Source: a virus. From it: DNA of 24,545 nucleotides. How positions within the stretch are numbered: the first letter of the stretch is position 1; the number at the start of each line of letters is the position of its first letter. Below the pieces are notes generated by a model. That model was not told the DNA's origin. It saw only the letters and a list, made by a program, of their open reading frames with translations, and searched no databases. The stretch is from positions 1-24,545 of IMG/VR virus record IMGVR_UViG_3300034166_001928; one strand, written 5' to 3'. Positions 1-5,997 of the stretch are shown piece after piece. The position numbers and the translations under genes are program-made.

Positions 1-372
1 GTCGAGCTGGGCGAAGAGGTCGACGTACGCGGCGCGCGACTCGGTCACCTGGTACTCGCCCGCGTTCAGCAGGAGCACGTGCCGCCCCGGCAGCAGGCAC
101 CCCTCGGTGTCGTCCTTCGTGTTGCCGGCGTGAATGCGAATGCCCGAGAAGCCGGGCACGTCCATCACGAGGGGCATGTCGACGCCGAAGCGCGGCGAGT
201 GGGTGATTTCCACTCGGTACTTGCCCTCGGGAATGGCCGTCTGCCGCGGCACCTTCACGCCGGGCGCACGGGCGGTGTCCTCAAGCATGAAGCAGGCGTG
301 CACGCCGTCAATGCGCAGCACGCTCACGGTGCATCGGGGCGTCAGCACCACGCGAATGAGCTCGAGCTTCAC
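1..372 (-). CDS. DUF5675-like protein, 3' end beyond window
   Basis: The reading frame opens with GTG at 372, inside a GTGA overlap with the stop of the preceding gene, and stays open to base 1, so 124 residues are visible and the C-terminus is missing. The visible part has the pattern of the DUF5675 family: FMLED near residue 47, an AIPEGKYRVEI strand, and the signature GIRIHAGN followed by DDTEGC. The paired histidine and cysteine recall the H...GC arrangement of YkuD-type L,D-transpeptidases, so a peptidoglycan-related role is possible but is my inference. It follows two small membrane proteins, a position often taken by lysis genes. No other endolysin is visible in the window. The family match is fairly secure; the function is not. 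Confidence 0.8.
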   Translation of the reverse strand, partial: MKLELIRVVLTPRCTVSVLRIDGVHACFMLEDTARAPGVKVPRQTAIPEGKYRVEITHSPRFGVDMPLVMDVPGFSGIRIHAGNTKDDTEGCLLPGRHVLLLNAGEYQVTESRAAYVDLFAQLD

Positions 373-737
373 GGTCCACCGTCCTTCGCTGGGGCCTCGA
401 GCCGCTCTTGGCGCTGGCCGGTCATCACGGCCTTGTAGAGAGCGCGAATGTCCCGCTGCACCTCGGTCACGTCAGCCTTGATGGCCGCGTGCACGTCGGC
501 GGAGTCGCGCTCGTGTCGCTGCAGGCGCACCTCGAGCTCGGCCGCCTGCTTCGCTGTGGCGGTGACGCCGGCGTCGACCTGGGTCCGCACCACCTGCGCG
601 AGTGCGTGCTGCCCATAGAGTACGGCCCCGCCGATGACGATGGCGAAGGCCGCCAACATCATGGCCTCGCGCCCGAGAGCGCGCTTCACAGTGACCGCGA
701 ACATCTCGGGGATGCTGGGCGTCTTCTCGTCGCTCAC
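369..737 (-). CDS. Membrane-anchored coiled-coil protein, spanin/lysis-accessory-like
   Basis: This 122-residue protein starts with GTG in a GTGA overlap with the stop of the upstream holin-like gene, so the two are translationally coupled. A short cytoplasmic N-terminus is followed by one hydrophobic helix at about residues 25-48 (AAFAIVIGGAVLYG), then by a long charged region rich in heptad-like A, L, V, R and E residues (about 60-110) that should form a coiled coil. This layout, one N-terminal membrane anchor plus a periplasmic coil, fits an inner-membrane spanin subunit or a holin-associated protein. No outer-membrane lipoprotein spanin partner is visible next to it. Function is inferred from topology and from its place between a holin candidate and a DUF5675 gene. 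Confidence 0.7.
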   Translation of the reverse strand: MSDEKTPSIPEMFAVTVKRALGREAMMLAAFAIVIGGAVLYGQHALAQVVRTQVDAGVTATAKQAAELEVRLQRHERDSADVHAAIKADVTEVQRDIRALYKAVMTGQRQERLEAPAKDGGP

Positions 738-946
738 GGGCTCACCTTGGGGCGCTGGGCGAAGGACTCGGCCACGCGGCTGCCGCTGTACGTGCCGACG
801 AGCGAGACGAGGGCGATGCAGTACTCACCCCAGCCCGCGCCGTTGCCGGTGCGCGCGACCACGAAGAGGAAGACGAGCGTCAGCACGCCCATTCCGATGA
901 GCGCGAGGTGAAGCTTGGAGCTGCGCCAGCCACTGCGAGCATTCAC
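734..946 (-). CDS. Small two-helix membrane protein, holin candidate
   Basis: The start is GTG at 946, sharing GTGA with the stop of the preceding 56-residue gene; a longer open frame upstream is an out-of-frame shadow of that gene. The product has 70 residues with two hydrophobic segments: about 13-32 (LALIGMGVLTLVFLFVVA) and a weaker one at about 42-55 (YCIALVSLVGTY). The tail is charged. Small size, two membrane segments and location in a tight cluster with another membrane protein and a DUF5675 gene are typical of phage holins, which make holes in the inner membrane to time lysis. No specific holin family is recognised from the sequence alone. Confidence 0.65.
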   Translation of the reverse strand: MNARSGWRSSKLHLALIGMGVLTLVFLFVVARTGNGAGWGEYCIALVSLVGTYSGSRVAESFAQRPKVSP

Positions 947-1113
947 GGATGCACCCCCATCAGCGCGATGCCCAACACCAGCAGCACGAGGCCAACGGCA
1001 GTGCGACGGCTTGCGCGCCTCTCGGCGGGCTCGAGACACCGCTCTTCGTGGCCCCAGCGGAGGCGCCGCAGACGCCCGCCGCAGGTCGAGCACATCGCCT
1101 CATAGCGACCCAT
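943..1113 (-). CDS. 56-residue CxxC membrane protein
   Basis: The ATG at 1113 opens a 56-residue frame that ends in a GTGA overlap with the next gene. The N-terminal half has a small zinc-ribbon-like set of ligands (Cys8, Cys11, His22, Cys26, with CSTCGG around the first pair) in a very basic context. The C-terminal half is a single hydrophobic helix, about residues 39-54. No Shine-Dalgarno sequence precedes the start: the 21 bases before the ATG are pyrimidine-rich. A copy of the 20-base repeated element lies just upstream of that spacer. Tight coupling with the holin-like gene suggests a role in the lysis or membrane cassette, but no family is recognised. Confidence 0.6.
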   Translation of the reverse strand: MGRYEAMCSTCGGRLRRLRWGHEERCLEPAERRASRRTAVGLVLLVLGIALMGVHP

Positions 1114-1134
1114 GGAAGGCAGGGTGGAGCGCAA

Positions 1135-1154
1135 CTGGACCGCCCAGCTACACC
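1135..1154 (-). promoter_or_regulatory. Repeated 20-base element, copy 1
   Basis: Read on the minus strand this is GGTGTAGCTGGGCGGTCCAG. It matches the other two copies at 18 of 20 bases and ends 21 bases before the ATG at 1113. It starts within the final valine and TAG stop codons of the repeat protein. The CTGG and CCAG in this copy could pair around a short loop. The gene it precedes lacks a Shine-Dalgarno sequence. It may be a promoter or a translation signal; this is inference from position. Confidence 0.55.
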
Positions 1155-1648
1155 CTCCGACGTCGCCCGGAGCTGAGTCGCCAGCGGCGAAGCTCGTTGT
1201 TGGGCGGCGCGTACGGGGCTCCGTGCGCCACGAAGAAGGCCGCCACCGAAGGCCCCGGCAGCGTGGCGGAGACTTCCGCCGTGATGCTGCTCGCAAAGGT
1301 GGCGCTGATGTTCGACGACGGGGCCGGGAGCGTCGCCGACAGGGCGACGGCCACGCCGTGGGCGCCACCGATGGCGACACCAGGCGCAGGCAGGGTCGAC
1401 GACAGGGCCGCGCTGACGCCGTGCGCCGCAGCAATGCTTGAGCTCGGCGCCGGCAGCGTGCTCGAGATGGCGGCGGAGACGCCGTGCGACGCAGAGAGAG
1501 CGCTGGTGGGCGCAGGCAGCGTCGAGCTGACAGCCGCAGCGACGCCATGGGCCGCGGCAATGCTCGACGTCGGCCCCGGAAGGGTCGAACTGATGTCGGC
1601 GGTGACAGAACCGCCGCCCGTGCCGACCAGCGCAAGGAGGAGCGACAC
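1148..1648 (-). CDS. Phage appendage protein with 21-residue repeats
   Basis: The start is GTG at 1648 with the strong ribosome site GGGAGG upstream; the start lies just beyond the stop of the previous gene. Of the 166 residues, about 17-144 are six imperfect repeats of about 21 residues (one is 23), each with the core SSTLPAP and most ending in AHGV. The alternation of short hydrophobic strands with LPAP turns suggests a beta-rich repeat fold. The last 20 residues are basic. I do not recognise the family with confidence, although LPAP-type repeats occur in other phage structural proteins. It follows the lectin-like appendage gene, so a virion surface or fibre-associated role is the simplest guess. 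Confidence 0.6.
   Translation of the reverse strand: MSLLLALVGTGGGSVTADISSTLPGPTSSIAAAHGVAAAVSSTLPAPTSALSASHGVSAAISSTLPAPSSSIAAAHGVSAALSSTLPAPGVAIGGAHGVAVALSATLPAPSSNISATFASSITAEVSATLPGPSVAAFFVAHGAPYAPPNNELRRWRLSSGRRRRV
1217..1600 (-). repeat. Coding tandem repeat, about 63-base period, six units
   Basis: Six consecutive units of about 63 bases (one about 69) encode the repeated motif SSTLPAP followed by AHGV. The DNA units differ at many third positions while the protein motif stays, which suggests an old expansion under selection for the protein rather than a recent slippage event. Confidence 0.75.
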
Positions 1649-1668
1649 GGCGGACCTCCCTCAGCTGC

Positions 1669-3099
1669 TCAGATGAAGACGGCGTCGAAGGTCACGATGA
1701 ACATGATGACGCCCGTCGTCGTGACCGTGCCCACGTTCTTGGCGGCAATGGCGACGAATTCGCCCGGAAGCACCGCGATGGGGTTGGCGAAAGCCATGTA
1801 CTGCCCACCCACTGAGCCGAGCGTGCCGACCGCCGCGTTGAGCGCAAGCGTCTCGAGCCCGATGGGCAGGCGCCGCGGGGCCTTGGTGGTCGCACCTTCG
1901 GCCGTGGCCAGCGACAGGGCCGTGTGGCCGTAGCAGAACGAGTACTCGTAGAGCACCGGGCCGCCCGCCAGCACCGTGGTGACGATGCTCTGAATGCGCA
2001 CGCCCTTGATGAGCAGCGTCTTGGCGGGGATGGCGCTGGTAGGCAGGGGATTCTGGTAGCTGCAGACGATGCCGTCGGTGTTGGCGGCCAGCGTCGGAAG
2101 CGCAGCGAACTGCCCGCCCAACCCCGAGCCCAGCGCCGCGGTGGTGTTCGTCATCGCGGCGCCAGCACCCGGCGCCAGCGAGTTGGTGAGCAGCGCGGTG
2201 CTGCCCATGGTGTGGCCCGTCTGCCCCTGCGAGCCGTGCTTCCCGCCGATGGCCATGAGCGTGGGCGTGTCGATGGCGAGCCCGACGGCGTCCTGCAACC
2301 CGACGCAAAGGTAGCCGATGCGCAGCTGCACGGCGAGCGACGGCACGCCGCTGTTGTACACGCGCGCGAAGAAGGGCTGAGCGGGCGCGTAGACCGGAAA
2401 GCCAGCGGTGACGGGCGTCGAGATGACGGCCTGCACCACGCCATTGATGGCGAAGAAGACACGATCGTTCTCGACCGTGATTTTGTAGCGGTGCATCACG
2501 TTGTCGGCCGGCGCTGTCAACGGCCCGCTCTGCACCTCGGTGCCGTTGACGTTGATGACCGCGAGCAGCTGGCCCGACGCGTTGTACCGGAAGAAGGCGC
2601 CGTCAGTGGGGGCCGCCGTGCCGGTCGCAATGCCGAAACCCATCTCGACCACGCAGTTGTTCTGCGGCGGCTGAGTCAGCAGCGCATCGAACGTCGTGTA
2701 GGTCGCGAGATCCGCGAAGAAGGGAAGGTGCGCATACGTCGAGACGCGCGCCACCGTGGCTGTGGTGGTGAGGTTGGATGCGTTGAGGTTGAGCGTGCCG
2801 CCCGCTGTCGTCACCGTCATCGTCGTGACCGGCGCCGTGAAGACGGCGGAGTTCAACGTGGTGTTGTTGAAGAACTCGTTGAGCAACGCGACCGGCTGCC
2901 CGACCGAGAGGCGCCCCTGAGCCGACGTGCGAATCTCTTCGACGAGAATCCCGGCAGGGTCCCCGCTCCCCGAGAGCTCGCCGGCGAGTTGCACGAAGCC
3001 CGCCTGATTCGGAATGACGGGCAGCGCTACCTTGAGGTTGTTGTTGGAGTCGACCTCAGCGAGGTTGCTCGTGCCGCGAATGTTGGTGTCCAACGCCAT
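1669..3099 (-). CDS. Phage appendage (tail fibre-like) protein with lectin-like domain
   Basis: This 476-residue protein starts with ATG at 3099, preceded by GAGGAG at good spacing. The N-terminal 80 residues (MALDTNIRG, then a VEEIRTSAQGRL segment) look like a virion attachment region. Residues about 85-270 have the character of a concanavalin/LamG-type jelly roll: FFRYNASGQLLAVINVNG followed by RYKITVENDRVFFAINGVVQ, a common pattern in ligand-binding beta sandwiches. The C-terminal 180 residues are Gly, Thr and Ala-rich and probably beta-structured. The protein lies in a run of small virion-associated genes downstream of the tail fibres, so binding of a host surface glycan is a reasonable inference. 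The domain call rests on pattern only. Confidence 0.65.
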   Translation of the reverse strand: MALDTNIRGTSNLAEVDSNNNLKVALPVIPNQAGFVQLAGELSGSGDPAGILVEEIRTSAQGRLSVGQPVALLNEFFNNTTLNSAVFTAPVTTMTVTTAGGTLNLNASNLTTTATVARVSTYAHLPFFADLATYTTFDALLTQPPQNNCVVEMGFGIATGTAAPTDGAFFRYNASGQLLAVINVNGTEVQSGPLTAPADNVMHRYKITVENDRVFFAINGVVQAVISTPVTAGFPVYAPAQPFFARVYNSGVPSLAVQLRIGYLCVGLQDAVGLAIDTPTLMAIGGKHGSQGQTGHTMGSTALLTNSLAPGAGAAMTNTTAALGSGLGGQFAALPTLAANTDGIVCSYQNPLPTSAIPAKTLLIKGVRIQSIVTTVLAGGPVLYEYSFCYGHTALSLATAEGATTKAPRRLPIGLETLALNAAVGTLGSVGGQYMAFANPIAVLPGEFVAIAAKNVGTVTTTGVIMFIVTFDAVFI

Positions 3100-3110
3100 G
3101 GTGTGTCTCC

Positions 3111-3401
3111 TCAGTCAGCCCAGACGAACTGCAGGGTGAATTGCCCGGTGAGCTTCTCGGTGCTGCGGGCGTAGATGGTGAAGCCGGTGCCAGAAACGAC
3201 GTCGCCGCACGAGAGACCGGTGAAGAGCGCCGCGTACGAGTGGTCGTTCACTGAGTGACTCGCCGACGTGCTGCGCATGAAGAAGGCCTCGACCTTCGCG
3301 CTGCCGCCGATGCCCGTGACGCCGGTGACGACGACAGAGGCCTCATTCGCCCCAGGCATCGCGCCGAAGTCGATGGTGGCGGTGCCGGTGCCCGATGCCA
3401 T
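3111..3401 (-). CDS. Small phage virion-associated protein, unknown
   Basis: This 96-residue protein starts with ATG at 3401 behind GGAGGG. It opens with a Gly/Thr-rich strand (ASGTGTATIDFG) and contains SHSVNDHSYAALF and a C-terminal FTLQFVW strand, giving an all-beta look. Similar small proteins are found in the tail appendage regions of many proteobacterial prophages, next to a MALQLS-type protein like the one two genes upstream. It ends 11 bases before the lectin-like appendage gene. No enzymatic motif is visible and the function is unknown. Confidence 0.65.
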   Translation of the reverse strand: MASGTGTATIDFGAMPGANEASVVVTGVTGIGGSAKVEAFFMRSTSASHSVNDHSYAALFTGLSCGDVVSGTGFTIYARSTEKLTGQFTLQFVWAD

Positions 3402-3412
3402 TCAGCCCTCCG

Positions 3413-3604
3413 TCAGCCAGCCCTGTTCGGGACCGGCAGCACCGTGACGGGCTTCACCAGCTGCTGCGGCTCGTTCTGCTGGGCCAGCACGACGCCCTTC
3501 GCGAGCTCGAGCATGCCCAGCGCCAACACCTTGTCGGTGGGGCCGCTGAAGGTGAGCTGCCCATCGCGGGTAAACTCGATGGTGATGCGAATCGCCTGGC
3601 TCAT
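3413..3604 (-). CDS. 63-residue phage protein, unknown
   Basis: The ATG at 3604 forms an ATGA overlap with the stop of the preceding gene and has GGAAGGTGG just upstream, so it is translationally coupled. The product (MSQAIRITIEFTRDG at its start, then LGMLELAKGVVLAQQ) has a short beta segment and one helix. It is not recognised. Its conserved position between two typical tail-appendage small proteins suggests a chaperone or accessory role, but nothing in the sequence proves this. Confidence 0.6.
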   Translation of the reverse strand: MSQAIRITIEFTRDGQLTFSGPTDKVLALGMLELAKGVVLAQQNEPQQLVKPVTVLPVPNRAG

Positions 3605-3996
3605 GCGCCACCTTCCGGGAAGCTCCAGCTGTTGATTTGCACGGGCCCGCCCGCCACCAGCGCCAGCGTGTTGATGTTCATGTCGGCGCCCGACACGCCC
3701 ACCGTGCCCTGAAGCACCGCAACGCCCGCCGAGGTGGTGACGCGCCAGTAGCCCGCAGTGCCCGTGGCGCTCGCGTTGACGTTGGCTGGCAGGGTCGGCG
3801 ACAGCGTTCCGCCAGATGCCGCAGGAGCGAATGGGCTGCCCAGCGTGTGCTCGGCCAGCAACGTCCCAGACTGCGCAGTCGCCACGTCGGCAGGCAGCGA
3901 GCCGGTGAGAATGCGCAGACGCCCGCCGCTCCCCACTGCCGCCGTCACTGCGTCTGCACGCGCGTTGCGAGCTGCCATGGAGAGCTGCAGGGCCAT
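3601..3996 (-). CDS. MALQLS-type small phage tail-appendage protein
   Basis: This 131-residue protein begins MALQLSMAARNARADAV and has a repeating Gly/Ala/Thr beta region ending in INSWSFPEGGA. The N-terminal helix plus RILTGSLPADVA and GTAGYWRV motifs are a pattern I recognise from small uncharacterised proteins in tail fibre clusters of many prophages. It is the first gene of the leftmost unit. The ATG at 3996 lacks a Shine-Dalgarno sequence; the 20-base repeated element ends 20 bases upstream instead. The divergent lipoprotein gene begins 92 bases away. Function is unknown; a structural role is inferred from context. Confidence 0.7.
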   Translation of the reverse strand: MALQLSMAARNARADAVTAAVGSGGRLRILTGSLPADVATAQSGTLLAEHTLGSPFAPAASGGTLSPTLPANVNASATGTAGYWRVTTSAGVAVLQGTVGVSGADMNINTLALVAGGPVQINSWSFPEGGA

Positions 3997-4087
3997 GCCG
4001 GGTTTGTCCGCCGCAGGTGGACCGCCGAGCTACACCGCTGAACGGGTGTCGCGTGGCGCGTCGGCTCGTAGGCGGTAGGGTTGGAGC
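3997..4087. other. Divergent intergenic region between appendage unit and lipoprotein moron
   Basis: This 91-base gap separates the minus-strand appendage unit from the plus-strand lipoprotein gene and is one of the longest non-coding stretches in the window. It must hold the promoter of the lipoprotein gene and probably the start of the leftward unit. It contains copy 2 of the repeated element. No clear -35/-10 pair of the standard sigma-70 type stands out on the plus strand. Confidence 0.5.
4017..4036 (-). promoter_or_regulatory. Repeated 20-base element, copy 2
   Basis: Read on the minus strand this is GGTGTAGCTCGGCGGTCCAC, identical over all 20 bases to copy 3. It ends exactly 20 bases before the ATG at 3996. 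The GGTG at one end can pair with the CACC that begins at the other end and runs one base into the spacer, giving a small stem. The downstream gene has no recognisable Shine-Dalgarno sequence. Confidence 0.6.
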
Positions 4088-4489
4088 ATGACTGGTCGAG
4101 TTCTTGTCCTGGCGGTGGTGATGGCTGGGTGCGCCCCCATCGACGGCTCCACGTGCGAGGAGGAGGCAGCGACGCAGTGTGACGGGGCGCGCGTCGCGTA
4201 CTGCGAGCGCGCCAGCCTGGGCGGCCTGAAGTGGAAGGCGTACGACTGTCCGAGCGGGTGCGATTCACTCAAGGCAAGGAAGTGTGACTGGAACGGGGTC
4301 GACGCCGGCGCCGCATGTCCGGCCAACCAGGCGTCGCAGGCGAACTGCCCGGGCGATGGCCGCCTCATGCTTTGTCTGTCGGCCGACGATGGCGGCGTGT
4401 GGGTCGACGCCCCGTGCGAGCGGTGCGTGGCCGGCGCACCAACGAGCTCCGTTCTGAACTGCAACGGCATTTCGTGCGCCTGCCGTTAG
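4088..4489 (+). CDS. Cysteine-rich secreted lipoprotein (moron)
   Basis: This is the only convincing plus-strand gene. AGGG lies 7 bases before the ATG. Residues 1-14 form a short lipoprotein signal ending in VMAG before Cys15, which would be lipidated. The mature protein has 14 further cysteines in two similar halves: Cys23, 31, 39, 54, 58, 66 and then Cys77, 87, 96, 110, 113, 125, with extra cysteines at 130 and 132. An even number fits disulfide bonding outside the cytoplasm. Short Cys-rich lipoproteins with Trp in each repeat are common in myxobacteria. Its reverse orientation within the late genes marks it as a moron, perhaps expressed from the prophage to alter the host envelope (superinfection exclusion or another surface trait); that role is inference. 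Confidence 0.8.
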   Translation: MTGRVLVLAVVMAGCAPIDGSTCEEEAATQCDGARVAYCERASLGGLKWKAYDCPSGCDSLKARKCDWNGVDAGAACPANQASQANCPGDGRLMLCLSADDGGVWVDAPCERCVAGAPTSSVLNCNGISCACR

Positions 4490-5007
4490 GTTGAAGGTCG
4501 CTCGCCCCACACAGCAAGAGAGAAGTTGAAGTCCGTGCGTGCCCACGAGGGAGCCCGCTCCCACGTCGAGACGATGACCAGCGACCCGCTCGGCCCGCTA
4601 GAGATAAAGCACGTCGCCTTCCGCTCGACACCCGTAGTTGCTCGAGGCGTGGCCACACAGAAGAAGTTCTGCGAGGTCGCGAGGTAGATTCGCCACTGCC
4701 CCGTGCCGATGCGCTGCGGTGCGATGGTTCCGAAGATGCCGCCAGAGAGGCTGGCCCCCAGCGAAGGCGTGATGCCCGACGTACTGTCGATGAAGAAGTC
4801 AGCGGTCGCGCGCGCGATGAGGATGTCGTTGTGCTTGCCCGGCACGTTCCTTTGCCAGAACGGCGAGCCTGCAGTCGCCGACGTCGGCACGAGGTGTTTC
4901 AATTCGTAGATGTCGAGCACCGCCTCGCCGTTGTCGTTCGCCTGGTTGAGCGACTGGAAGCCTACCGCATGGTCCCGCACCGTCTTCGGAAGCTTGACGT
5001 ACGTCAT
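4486..5007 (-). CDS. Tail fibre-like protein, shorter paralogue
   Basis: The start chosen is ATG at 5007, in an ATGA overlap with the stop of the longer fibre gene upstream; the frame extends further but only as a shadow of that gene. The 173-residue product begins MTYVKLPKTVRDHAVGFQSL and resembles both ends of its upstream neighbour: LNQANDNGEAVLDIYELKH near its N-terminus, and WARTDFNFSLAVWG near its C-terminus, matching WARADRTFSAAMFG in the neighbour. It therefore looks like a shortened copy lacking the middle part. A virion fibre or receptor-binding role is inferred from position after the tail-tip genes. Its TAA stop overlaps the TAG stop of the convergent lipoprotein gene. Confidence 0.7.
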   Translation of the reverse strand: MTYVKLPKTVRDHAVGFQSLNQANDNGEAVLDIYELKHLVPTSATAGSPFWQRNVPGKHNDILIARATADFFIDSTSGITPSLGASLSGGIFGTIAPQRIGTGQWRIYLATSQNFFCVATPRATTGVERKATCFISSGPSGSLVIVSTWERAPSWARTDFNFSLAVWGERPST

Positions 5008-5993
5008 GCCGTCACCCCGAACATTGCCGCCGAGAAGGTGCGGTCGGCCCGCGCCCAGTTCGTCCCGTCGAAGGCGTAGATGTAGAAGCGAAACTTTGAC
5101 GTCCCCGCGCCCGTGCCGAAGCCCGCGCCGTTGATGACGCACAGCTCGTTCGGCGTCGCCGGCTGCACCTCGGGGAAGCAGGCCATCGTGTTGAGCGAGG
5201 TGAAGTTGCCGTCCATGAAGACGTCGATGACGCCGAGCGACACGCGAGACACCGAAGCAACGCCGTCAGCCCACACGCGCGTGTACGCCGTGGGCGCGTA
5301 CGTGAAGAAGCCCACCGCCTTGGCGATGCGGTTGACGTTGTGCGCGCCGGCCGCCGTGTGCTCGAGCAGCGAGGCCTTGCGGATGATGCCCTGATTCTGA
5401 GCAAGGGCGCTCCAGTCGGTGGCCGCTTCGGTGAGCCAGTCGCGGCGGCGCTTCAGCGTGCGGCTGAGCAGCAACGACGTACTGTGGGGCTGAGCCGGCG
5501 CATGTACCGCGACGTCGACGTTTCGATTGACCGCCGCCCATGCGTCGCCCGACCCCAGGGCACTGGTGAGCCACTCGACGCGGAGCCGCACAGAGGTCGC
5601 CGACACCGTCTCTGTGGTGATGAGGTGGGGCTTTGCCTCGATGCCCGAGCCGCAGACGTTCGCGAGCACACTCGAGAGAAATTTGCCGCTCGCGTCCGTA
5701 GGGATGAACCCCGAGGTGACATTGAGCGTGTACTCGCCGGTGGCTGGGCGAGCGAGCGTGCCGCCGCCGTACGCCGTGTCGAAGAGGTGACCCGTGGGCG
5801 GGGAGCCGTCGACCATGTGCCCCAGCACCCAAGGGATTTCCTGCGCGTTGTGCTCCCCGTCGCTGAAGTGCTCCGCGCGTGCGAGCTCGTCGATGGCCTC
5901 CGCGTTCACCTGCAGCTGATTGACGGTGCCCGGCCCGAGCGGCTCCTGTCGGGCAAAGGCATTTAGCGGTGTGTAGCGGAACGGAGGCGGCAT
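5004..5993 (-). CDS. Tail fibre-like protein
   Basis: This 329-residue protein starts with ATG at 5993 behind CAGGGTGA, directly after the large tail-tip gene. The N-terminal region (PLNAFARQEPLGPGTVNQL, then NAEAIDELARAEHFSDGEHNA) is a pattern seen at the attachment end of phage fibres and baseplate-associated proteins. The middle holds an Arg-rich helix (LLSRTLKRRRDWLTEA). The C-terminal part is beta-rich and ends KFRFYIYAFDGTNWARADRTF. It is paralogous to the next gene. Binding of a host receptor is the likely role, inferred from gene order. Confidence 0.7.
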   Translation of the reverse strand: MPPPFRYTPLNAFARQEPLGPGTVNQLQVNAEAIDELARAEHFSDGEHNAQEIPWVLGHMVDGSPPTGHLFDTAYGGGTLARPATGEYTLNVTSGFIPTDASGKFLSSVLANVCGSGIEAKPHLITTETVSATSVRLRVEWLTSALGSGDAWAAVNRNVDVAVHAPAQPHSTSLLLSRTLKRRRDWLTEAATDWSALAQNQGIIRKASLLEHTAAGAHNVNRIAKAVGFFTYAPTAYTRVWADGVASVSRVSLGVIDVFMDGNFTSLNTMACFPEVQPATPNELCVINGAGFGTGAGTSKFRFYIYAFDGTNWARADRTFSAAMFGVTA

Positions 5994-5997
5994 GGTG

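Noticed and set aside
1217-1600. The 63-base repeats as a CRISPR array
   Set aside because: There are no distinct repeat and spacer parts. The units are in frame in a coding region and vary at third codon positions.
943-1635. 230-codon minus-strand frame that includes the 56-residue CxxC protein
   Set aside because: The upstream part is an Arg/Pro/Ser-rich out-of-frame reading of the repeat protein. Only the last 56 codons from the ATG at 1113 look real.
4030-4470. Minus-strand frame of 146 codons opposite the lipoprotein gene
   Set aside because: The plus strand has a signal peptide, lipobox and regular cysteine pattern. The minus frame shows only Arg/Pro/Ser/His shadow composition.
4486-5142. 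Longer start for the short fibre gene
   Set aside because: The first 45 codons overlap the upstream fibre gene and are Arg/His/Gly-rich shadow sequence. The ATGA overlap at 5007 is the normal start in this genome.
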